DNA of 5,218 bases, taken from Pirellulales bacterium (GTDB taxonomy: Bacteria; Planctomycetota; Planctomycetia; Pirellulales; Thermoguttaceae). A program made the translations under genes and the position numbers. A model generated the notes under the pieces. The model had not been told where the DNA came from, ran no database searches, and saw only the letters and a program-made list of their open reading frames with translations. Shown here piece after piece: positions 1-5,218 of the stretch. The first letter of the stretch is position 1. Each line of letters opens with the position of its first letter. The DNA lies in NCBI GenBank assembly GCA_030617125.1, contig JAUWWA010000172.1, positions 1-5,218 of the forward strand, in the 5' to 3' direction.

Positions 1-1184
1 AAATCGACCTGCCGGGGGGCAACGAGCAACGGGCGTTCGAGCAGTTGGCCGCGAATGAATTGCTCCCAACGGAGTGGGGCGGCGATACCGAAGTGATCAA
101 AACCAGCGCGATTACCGGCGAAGGTATCAACAAACTGCTCGAAACGCTCATGACCGTCGCCGAATTGCACGAATACAAGGCCAGGGTGGACCGCCCGGGG
201 ATGGGCACCTGCCTCGAAGCCGAGTTACACGAAGGCCGCGGCGTGGTCGCTAAACTGTTCGTCCAGAAAGGCGCCCTGCACGTCGGCGACGTGCTCGTCT
301 GCGGTTCGGCGTACGGACGCGTCAAGGCCATGTACGACACGCTCGACGGCCGCAAGAAACACAACGAGGCCGGGCCGTCGATGCCGGTGAACGTTACCGG
401 GCTGAACGTCGCGCCGGGCGCCGGCGATCGATTCTACGTTCTGCAAGACGTCTCCCAAGCCCGCGAACTCGCCGAACAACGCGCCGCCGACATGCGCGAA
501 AAAGAACTCAGCGGCGGCCGTCCTCATGTCACGCTCGAAAACCTCTTCGAGCGGCTTGGCGAAGAGGAAGTGCAGAAGCTCAACGTTATCCTTCGGGCAG
601 ACGTCCGCGGGTCGATCGAAGCCATCCGCAAGGAACTCACCAAGCTGGAGCATCCCGAGGTCCAGATCAAGGTGCTCCAGGCGACCGTCGGCGGCATTAC
701 CGAGGCCGACGTCTACCTGGCCCACGCCTCCGACGCGGTGATCATCGGATTTAACGTCGTCCCGGACGAGGGCGCCCGAATCCTCGCCGACCGCTGGGGC
801 GTCCAAATCCGCCGCTACGACATCATCTACCAGATCACCGAAGAACTCAAAGCCGCCTTGGAAGGCATGCTCAAACCGGAACAACACGAAAAGGAGTTGG
901 GCCGGGCGCTGGTGCAACGCACCTTCCACATCAGCCGGCTGGGAACGGTGGCCGGCTGCCGCGTGCTGATGGGGAACATCGAACGGGATGCGCACATCCG
1001 GGTGATCCGCGAGAGCCGCGTCATCGGCGAATATCCCCTCGATTCGCTCAAGCGGGAAAAAGACAACGCCCGGGAAGTCCGCGAAGGGTTCGAATGTGGA
1101 ATGAAACTCGCCGGATTCAACGACGTGAAGGAAGGAGATATCCTCGAAGCCTACAAGATTGAGGAGGTGGCCCGGACCTTCTGA
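1..1184 (+). CDS. infB: Translation initiation factor IF-2, C-terminal part (5'-truncated by window edge)
   Basis: IF-2 is the GTPase that brings fMet-tRNA to the 30S subunit and promotes 50S joining in the cytoplasm. The window enters the gene near the end of the G domain. The first full codons read I-D-L-P-G, preceded by a codon ending in AA, which fits the G4 motif NKID. The G5 motif SAITGEG follows about 36 codons later. Next come the beta-barrel domain II (with the VDRPGMGTCLEAELHEGRG stretch), a linker helix, domain C1 (LNVILRADVRGSIEAI, then VGGITEADVYLAHASDAVI) and the fMet-tRNA-binding domain C2 (RLGTVAGCRVLMG, GFECGMKL, FNDVKEGDILEAY). It ends in TGA at 1182-1184. About 393 residues are present; full-length IF-2 is usually 700-1000 or more. 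The true start lies outside the window, and the TTG at 45 is an internal codon. No frameshift or missing C-terminal element is visible. The rbfA gene begins 16 bp downstream, the classic infB-rbfA order. Confidence 0.98.
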   Translation, partial: IDLPGGNEQRAFEQLAANELLPTEWGGDTEVIKTSAITGEGINKLLETLMTVAELHEYKARVDRPGMGTCLEAELHEGRGVVAKLFVQKGALHVGDVLVCGSAYGRVKAMYDTLDGRKKHNEAGPSMPVNVTGLNVAPGAGDRFYVLQDVSQARELAEQRAADMREKELSGGRPHVTLENLFERLGEEEVQKLNVILRADVRGSIEAIRKELTKLEHPEVQIKVLQATVGGITEADVYLAHASDAVIIGFNVVPDEGARILADRWGVQIRRYDIIYQITEELKAALEGMLKPEQHEKELGRALVQRTFHISRLGTVAGCRVLMGNIERDAHIRVIRESRVIGEYPLDSLKREKDNAREVREGFECGMKLAGFNDVKEGDILEAYKIEEVARTF

Positions 1185-1200
1185 ACCGGCCAAACACGCC

Positions 1201-1566
1201 ATGACCTCCCGCCGCACGCAAAAGGCCGCCGAAGCAATCCGCGAAGTGGTCAGTATGGCCATCCTGGCCGAATTGAAAGACCCGCGGGTACGGGACGTGA
1301 CGGTGACCTACGTGGAAGTGTCGTCCGATATGCGACACGCCAAGGTGCACGTATCGGTGATGGGCGACGAGACGCGACAGAACCTGAGCCTTCGTGGATT
1401 GCACAGCGCCGCGGGCTTCCTGCAAGCGAAGGTTGCCCGGCAAATCGAGTTGCGTTACACGCCGCGGCTGAAATTCGTGCTGGACCAGGGCGTGAAGCGG
1501 TCGATCGAAGTTGCCCAAATCCTCGATGAAATGAAGGACGAAGTACGAATGGCGAAGAATCAATGA
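1201..1566 (+). CDS. rbfA: 30S ribosome-binding factor RbfA
   Basis: RbfA is a small cytoplasmic KH-domain protein that binds the immature 30S subunit near the 5' end of 16S rRNA and helps late maturation. The 121-residue product is close to the usual 115-135. Family hallmarks are all present: the N-terminal RRTQKAAEAIREVVS helix (4-18), ELKDPRVRDVTVT (24-36), VEVSSDMRHAKVHVSVMGD (38-56), the type-II KH kink SAAGFL (69-74) and LRYTPRLKFVLD (84-95). The ATG at 1201 is chosen because homology starts there (M-T-S-R-R-T-Q). An in-frame TTG at 1159 would add 14 unconserved residues and overlap infB. A strong AGGAGGT at 1162-1168 is too far (32 nt) to serve ATG 1201, so no well-placed Shine-Dalgarno is evident. 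The last residues (E-V-R-M-A-K-N-Q) and the TGA are built from the start of a short-repeat tract that continues into the spacer. The gene is probably co-transcribed with infB. Confidence 0.97.
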   Translation: MTSRRTQKAAEAIREVVSMAILAELKDPRVRDVTVTYVEVSSDMRHAKVHVSVMGDETRQNLSLRGLHSAAGFLQAKVARQIELRYTPRLKFVLDQGVKRSIEVAQILDEMKDEVRMAKNQ

Positions 1567-1604
1567 CGAATGGCAAGCAGATGTCCAATCCGAAATCTGA
1601 AATC
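1545..1604. repeat. Degenerate short-repeat tract across the rbfA stop codon
   Basis: The 9-mer ACGAATGGC occurs exactly at 1545-1553 and again at 1566-1574, with AAT/GA-rich variants between. It is followed by three imperfect 7-bp units, TCCAATC (1584-1590), CGAAATC (1591-1597) and TGAAATC (1598-1604). The tract begins inside the last rbfA codons and runs into the spacer. I associate spacers of this GACGAAT / CCGAAAT type with planctomycete genomes; that is recall, not a search. No function is claimed. Chance accounts poorly for the ordered 7-bp periodicity, but the tract is short. Confidence 0.6.
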
Positions 1605-1622
1605 CCCAGCCCCTAGCCCCAG
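1604..1622. repeat. C-rich tandem CCCCAG / CCCCTAG / CCCCAG
   Basis: Three adjacent C-rich units, CCCCAG (1604-1609), CCCCTAG (1610-1616) and CCCCAG (1617-1622), directly follow the GAAATC units and end 8 bp before the ATG of the next gene. The run occupies the place where a ribosome-binding site would be expected and holds no purine-rich Shine-Dalgarno. It may be neutral simple-sequence DNA. On the minus strand it reads as spaced G-runs. Confidence 0.55.
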
Positions 1623-1630
1623 CAACATCG

Positions 1631-2506
1631 ATGGCATCGGTCAGTCGCACGTCACAGTTCGCCAAGGTAACGAAGGTGCTCAAGAAGTACTACAAGCCGG
1701 TCGGTTGCGACTTGCAGCGGCCGGTGCTGGAACATCTGTTGTTCGCTTGCTGTTTGGAGAACACCCACTACGAGCCGGCGGAAGCGACGTACGCGGCGTT
1801 GAAAGAGGCGTTCTACGACTTCAACGAGATTCGCGTCACGTCGATCTCGGAGCTTTCGGAGGTGATGTCGGCACTGCCTGCCCCCCGCGCCGCCGCCAAC
1901 CGGCTCAAGCGAGTCCTGCAAGCGGTCTTTGAGGCAACCTATGCGTTTGACCTGGAAGAGCGGCGGAAAGTGAACCTCGGCCCGACCGTCAAGTGGCTGG
2001 AGAAGCTCGACGGGACGACGAAGTTCTCGGTTGCCTACGTTGTGCAGTCTGCCTTGGGCGGGCACGCCATCCCCATCGACTCCGGCGTGCTCGACGTCCT
2101 GCGCATCTGCGAATTGATTACCGACAAAGACGTTCCGTCCGGCGTGGTGCCGGGACTGGAACGCGCCGTCACGAAGGCCAAGGGGATCGAGTTCGGCTCG
2201 ATGCTCCACCAACTCGGCGCCGACTTCGTCGCCAACCCCTACTCGCCGGCCGTTCGAGAAATCCTCCTGCAAATCGACCCCGATTGCCGAGACCGGCTTC
2301 CTAGGCGGCGCGCTGCGAAAAAGGTGAAGAAGAAGCAAGCTGAACAAGTCGACGCGAAGGCATCGGCAGCCTCAAGCCGGAAATCCTTCGCATCACACAA
2401 GAAGAAAGGGGCCGACGACGCGACGATGCCGAAGTCGAAGAAACCAGCCCCCTCCTCGAAGGGCAAGACAGTCTCGAAGGGGATTTCCAAGCGGAAGCCG
2501 CGCTAG
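1631..2506 (+). CDS. HhH-GPD (endonuclease III-like) fold protein with lysine-rich C-terminal tail
   Basis: The 291-aa product shows a two-part build. Residues about 10-222 resemble the HhH-GPD DNA glycosylase superfamily in layout: an early helix PVLEHLLFACCLENTHYEPA (31-50), then SISELSEVMSALPAPRAAANRLKRVLQ (71-97), a hairpin-like LDGTTKFSVAYVV (126-138), and HAIPIDSGVLDVLRICELI (145-163), whose D150 matches the catalytic-type Asp after the hairpin (as in VDTHV of Nth). Departures are clear. The hairpin GVG has become G-T-T, F132 lies where the Nth lysine would be (K131 is adjacent), and the Cys-X6-Cys-X2-Cys-X5-Cys iron-sulphur loop is missing (only C160 and C219 after D150). Residues about 224-291 form a Lys/Arg/Ser/Ala-rich tail resembling histone H1-like tails, probably disordered and DNA- or RNA-binding. 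Role unknown: a monofunctional or divergent glycosylase, or a non-enzymatic nucleic-acid binder. The ATG at 1631 is the first good start; no Shine-Dalgarno is seen. It sits where truB often follows rbfA. Confidence 0.72.
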   Translation: MASVSRTSQFAKVTKVLKKYYKPVGCDLQRPVLEHLLFACCLENTHYEPAEATYAALKEAFYDFNEIRVTSISELSEVMSALPAPRAAANRLKRVLQAVFEATYAFDLEERRKVNLGPTVKWLEKLDGTTKFSVAYVVQSALGGHAIPIDSGVLDVLRICELITDKDVPSGVVPGLERAVTKAKGIEFGSMLHQLGADFVANPYSPAVREILLQIDPDCRDRLPRRRAAKKVKKKQAEQVDAKASAASSRKSFASHKKKGADDATMPKSKKPAPSSKGKTVSKGISKRKPR

Positions 2507-2579
2507 AGCGGATCATGCACCGGGCGTCGCGTTTGGCAGCCGACGATACGTGGATCGTTTAGCGCATAGCTTTGGCATA

Positions 2580-4814
2580 ATGGCGAATTGCACCCTGCAA
2601 AATGCTTGGCTCGTCGCGATGCTGTTGGCGGTTGTGCCCTGCACCGCCGGTGGATGGGAAGAACGCCCCGAACTACTAGTGCCCAGGCGGTTTCGGACCG
2701 AGGCCGAGGAGGACCGCGTCGAAGCGCTTGCATTCTTCGCGGCCGGGCGCATGCTCGAGCGGCAGGAGAAGCATGCCGAGGCGCTGCGGCTGTATCAACG
2801 CGCCTTGCGACGCGATCCCGAAGCCGCGACCGTCGCCCGGACCATCATTCCACTGGCGTTTCGCTTGAAGCATCACGGCGAAGCGATCCGATACATGCTG
2901 AAAGCGGTGGAACTTGAAGAGGCCGACCCGCTGTTGTTGCGCCGGCTCGGCGCCTATCTGACCGAGAAAGGCGATCGGACCGGGGCCGTGAAGCTCTACG
3001 AGAAGGTGCTGGCCGCCCGCGCCGGAGCTAAGGAGACCACCGCCGATATCCTACTGCGCATGGAGATGGGCCGGCTCTACCACCTCGTCGAAGCGTACGA
3101 CAAGGCCGCCAAATGCTTCGAGCGAGTGGCATACGCGATCGAGCATCCCGAGGAGGTCGGCCTCGACGACGGGGTCAAGAAGGTCCTACTGGGCAAGCAG
3201 AGTCCCACGTATGCGCTGTTCGGCGAGTGTTTCCTGCGTGCCGGCCGGCTCGATGACGCGGCGGCCGCGTTCAGAAAATCGCACGAAGTCGCACCGCACG
3301 AGGGCCGATGGCAGTTCAACCTCGCGCGGCTCGCCTACCGCCGCGACAAACCGGCCGAAGCGTTCGAGCATCTTCAAGCGTGCTTCCGGGAAAAGTCTGC
3401 CGACGAAGGCATGGCGCCGTACGAGTTGCTGGCCGAATTGCTGGAAGCGACGGGCCGCTCGGGGGAACTGCTCGGGCAACTCGAAGAACTTCGTGCCCGG
3501 GACGACAAAAACGTACCCCTGGGATACTTTCTCGCCAAGGAGTATTACAGGGCGAAGCAATTTGAGAAGGCTGAGCCGCTTTATCGTACGCTGGTCGAGA
3601 AGACCCCCACGCTCACCGGATACCGAAGCCTGGCGGCCATCTACCGGATCACGAAGCGTCCGGACCGGCTGCTTTCCGTCCTCGGCGACGTGGCCGAGAA
3701 GACCGGTGCGTTGGGACCGCTGGGGCCGGAGGTTCAGGCCATCGTGGGCGACGCCGGAGTGATGCGAACGATGGTCGAAACCGCGAGGCGGAAGCACGAG
3801 GCCGAGCCGGCATCGCTCGATTTCGGCATGCGACTGGCCGTTGCCTTGCTCGCACTTCAAGCCGAGCAGTTCGACACCGCTGCCGAGTTCTTCGAACTGG
3901 CACTGAAAGCCAAACACGAGCAGGCCGCCGACGTGCTGCTGACCTGGGGCCTTGCACTGCTGCTCGACGAGCGTTTCGACGAGGCGGCCGAGGTTTTCCA
4001 ACGGGCGATCGACGAGAAGGCCGTGCCGAAGGACAACCCGAGCTTCTACTTCTACCTCGCCGGCGCGCTGGCGATGGACGATCACACTGACGAAGCCCTG
4101 GCGGCTGCCCGAAAGGCCGTCGAAATCAAGGACTTGCCGCGGCACCATGGCCGTGTCGCCTGGGTGCTAGCGTATGCGAAGCGGAACGACGAGGCGATCC
4201 AGGCGTATCGCGCGTTGATCAACAAGTTCGACCCCGACCACCAATCGGCCGAAATTCGTCGGGTGGTGCGCGAAGCCCGATTCGCGCTGTCCAACCTGTC
4301 GATCCTTGCCGGCAACATGCCGGAGGCCGAAGAGTGGCTCGAACAGATTCTGGACGAGTTTCCCGACGACATCGGCGCGGCCAACGACCTCGGCTACCTC
4401 TGGACCGATCGGAACATGCACCTGCATCGGGCTCTGAAGATGATTGAGCGTGCCGTGGACGCCGAGCCCGACAACATCGCCTATCGCGATAGCCTCGGGT
4501 GGGTATACTATCGCCTTGGGCGACACGCAGAGGCCGTCGCCGAACTGGAAAAGGCTACCCAGGCGGCCGGCGATGAGCCCGACGGCGTCATCCTTGACCA
4601 CCTCGGCGACGCCTACATGGCGACCGGTCAAGTCGAAAGAGCCAAAGACGCCTGGCACAAGGCCGTCGAGGCATTCCAACAACAAAAGGAGCCGGAGAAG
4701 GCGAAAGAAATTGGAGAGAAGATCAATGGCAGGCCATTCCCACTGGGCGGGTATCAAACACAAGAAGGCGCTCGTCGACGCCAAACGCGGCAAGCTCCGG
4801 AGCAAGCTGGCTAA
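2580..4814 (+). CDS. Exported multi-tetratricopeptide-repeat (TPR) protein
   Basis: The 744-aa product (754 aa if the in-frame GTG at 2550 is used) opens with a likely signal peptide: hydrophobic core W10[10 protein letters not shown]20, then C-T-A-G-G, with possible cleavage after A23. The n-region has no Lys or Arg from ATG 2580; the GTG start would add one Arg, so the start is uncertain and neither has a Shine-Dalgarno. The rest is a helical solenoid of about 14-16 TPRs from residue 47 to 700, for example [20 protein letters not shown] (57-76), [19 protein letters not shown] (216-234), [19 protein letters not shown] (321-339) and the best-formed pair, [20 protein letters not shown] (604-623) with [20 protein letters not shown] (637-656), then [19 protein letters not shown] (674-692). 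TPR arrays are protein-binding scaffolds; no enzyme domain is visible. It probably acts outside the cytoplasmic membrane, partner unknown. Its last 29 codons overlap yebC in another frame and are unlike TPR sequence (Arg/Gln-rich). Confidence 0.92.
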   Translation: MANCTLQNAWLVAMLLAVVPCTAGGWEERPELLVPRRFRTEAEEDRVEALAFFAAGRMLERQEKHAEALRLYQRALRRDPEAATVARTIIPLAFRLKHHGEAIRYMLKAVELEEADPLLLRRLGAYLTEKGDRTGAVKLYEKVLAARAGAKETTADILLRMEMGRLYHLVEAYDKAAKCFERVAYAIEHPEEVGLDDGVKKVLLGKQSPTYALFGECFLRAGRLDDAAAAFRKSHEVAPHEGRWQFNLARLAYRRDKPAEAFEHLQACFREKSADEGMAPYELLAELLEATGRSGELLGQLEELRARDDKNVPLGYFLAKEYYRAKQFEKAEPLYRTLVEKTPTLTGYRSLAAIYRITKRPDRLLSVLGDVAEKTGALGPLGPEVQAIVGDAGVMRTMVETARRKHEAEPASLDFGMRLAVALLALQAEQFDTAAEFFELALKAKHEQAADVLLTWGLALLLDERFDEAAEVFQRAIDEKAVPKDNPSFYFYLAGALAMDDHTDEALAAARKAVEIKDLPRHHGRVAWVLAYAKRNDEAIQAYRALINKFDPDHQSAEIRRVVREARFALSNLSILAGNMPEAEEWLEQILDEFPDDIGAANDLGYLWTDRNMHLHRALKMIERAVDAEPDNIAYRDSLGWVYYRLGRHAEAVAELEKATQAAGDEPDGVILDHLGDAYMATGQVERAKDAWHKAVEAFQQQKEPEKAKEIGEKINGRPFPLGGYQTQEGARRRQTRQAPEQAG
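4713..4720 (+). promoter_or_regulatory. Ribosome-binding site of yebC, inside the TPR gene
   Basis: GGAGAGAA lies with its GGAG core 9 nt before the ATG at 4726, good spacing for a Shine-Dalgarno. It is the only clearly well-placed site in the window. It falls within TPR codons (E-I-G-E-K), so yebC translation starts while the upstream gene is still being read, which suggests translational coupling or competition. Confidence 0.7.
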
Positions 4815-5218
4815 GGCGATCATTGTCGCGGCAAGAACCGGCGGCGGCGACCCCGAGATGAACCTTCGCCTGCGCTACGCCATCGACGACGCCAAGGCCG
4901 TCAGTATGCCCAAGGACAACATCCAACGGGCGATCAAGAAAGGCATCGGCGAACTGGACGGTGGCAATCTCGAGGAGGTCGTCTACGAGGGCTACGCCGC
5001 CGGCGGCGTCGCAGTGCTCTGCGAAGCACTAACCGACAACCGCAACCGCACCGCGCCGGAAGTCCGCAAGATTTTCGAACTGTGCGACGGCAAACTCGGC
5101 GTCGCCGGATGCGTCGCCTGGATGTTCGAGAGCAAGGGTCTGTTTCTGGTTCCCGCTGCGCGGGCCGATGAGGACACGCTCATGGAACTCGCCCTGGAAG
5201 CGGGCGCCGACGACGTGA
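4726..5218 (+). CDS. yebC: YebC/PmpR (TACO1) family protein, N-terminal part (3'-truncated by window edge)
   Basis: YebC-family proteins are about 240-250 aa and cytoplasmic. They were long annotated as transcriptional regulators (PmpR); recent work links bacterial members and mitochondrial TACO1 to translation, easing ribosome stalling on proline-rich stretches. The 164 visible codons match the family throughout: [14 protein letters not shown] (1-14), DAKRGKL (18-24), [16 protein letters not shown] (35-50), [13 protein letters not shown] (61-73), [20 protein letters not shown] (87-106), then [15 protein letters not shown] (125-139) and [11 protein letters not shown] (154-164). The start is fixed by the conserved MAGHS terminus and the GGAGAGAA site. 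Against the usual M-A-G-H-S-K-W, residue 6 is His rather than Lys, and residue 9 is Gly where Asn is common. The first 89 nt overlap the TPR gene. The reading frame is open to the edge, and the TGA in the last three bases is out of frame. About one third of the gene lies beyond the window. Confidence 0.96.
   Translation, partial: MAGHSHWAGIKHKKALVDAKRGKLRSKLAKAIIVAARTGGGDPEMNLRLRYAIDDAKAVSMPKDNIQRAIKKGIGELDGGNLEEVVYEGYAAGGVAVLCEALTDNRNRTAPEVRKIFELCDGKLGVAGCVAWMFESKGLFLVPAARADEDTLMELALEAGADDV

Noticed and set aside
225..1262. Long minus-strand open frame (345 codons) opposite infB
   Set aside because: It is the antisense shadow of highly conserved IF-2 coding sequence in GC-rich DNA; the translation is low-complexity and resembles no family.
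1570..1932. Plus-strand open frame of 120 codons overlapping the HhH-GPD-like gene
   Set aside because: It starts in repeat spacer and is an out-of-frame reading of the HhH-GPD-like gene, whose own frame shows family-like motifs.
2507..2549. Possible terminator after the HhH-GPD-like gene
   Set aside because: No stable inverted repeat followed by a T-run could be found in the gap.
2533..2581. Promoter-like TTGGCA (2533-2538) and CATAAT (2576-2581) before the TPR gene
   Set aside because: The boxes are about 37 bp apart rather than 16-18, and a -10 at 2576 would start transcription after the chosen ATG. No acceptable partner box was found for either.
2631..2645. Lipoprotein lipobox at the TPR signal peptide (V-V-P-C)
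   Set aside because: The residue before Cys is Pro, whereas lipoboxes need Gly, Ala or Ser; ordinary signal peptidase cleavage after C-T-A is more likely.
3186..4148. Minus-strand open frame (320 codons) opposite the TPR gene
   Set aside because: Antisense shadow; the + strand gives clear TPR repeats over the same bases.
4167..4823. Minus-strand open frame spanning the TPR 3' end
   Set aside because: It is opposite TPR and yebC coding sequence, and its translation shows no recognisable motif.
5216..5218. TGA at the window end as the yebC stop
   Set aside because: It is out of the yebC frame (the codon is GTG at 5215-5217), and the protein would be about 80 residues too short.

Overview
This 5.2 kb window is a compact, GC-rich bacterial segment with every recognisable gene on the + strand. 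It looks chromosomal. No tRNA, rRNA, CRISPR array, transposase or integrase was seen. The likely source is a planctomycete, perhaps of the Pirellulales type. That is an inference from the protein flavour (a large exported TPR protein, a nuclease-fold protein with a lysine-rich histone-like tail), weak or absent Shine-Dalgarno sites, and a short-repeat spacer of a type I associate with planctomycete genomes. It is not proven by any marker here.

Layout from left to right: (1) the C-terminal 393 codons of translation initiation factor IF-2 (infB), cut by the left edge; (2) rbfA, a 30S ribosome maturation factor, 16 bp downstream; (3) a 64-bp spacer made almost wholly of degenerate short repeats, which begin inside the rbfA 3' end; (4) a 291-aa protein with an apparent HhH-GPD (endonuclease III-like) fold, a degenerate helix-hairpin-helix, no iron-sulphur cysteines and a basic tail; (5) a gap of about 73 bp with no convincing signal; (6) a large exported tetratricopeptide-repeat protein; (7) the first 164 codons of a YebC/PmpR/TACO1-family gene, cut by the right edge, whose start lies 89 nt inside the TPR gene in another frame.

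Three of the five genes act on translation: IF-2 (initiation), RbfA (30S maturation) and YebC (regulator and, in recent work, a factor that relieves ribosome stalling). The infB-rbfA pair is the widely conserved core of the nusA-infB-rbfA operon. The usual next gene, truB, is not there, and the HhH-GPD-like gene stands in its place. All five genes could be co-transcribed, since no terminator or convincing promoter was seen between them, but this cannot be settled from sequence alone.

The points most worth a second look are the 89-nt TPR/yebC overlap, in which the TPR protein's last 29 residues are overprinted on the conserved YebC N-terminus; the HhH-GPD-like protein, which keeps the catalytic-type Asp but has lost the usual hairpin glycine, the lysine position and the Fe-S cluster; and the repeat mosaic that runs into the end of rbfA. 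I found no clear evidence of a wholly new multi-gene system.
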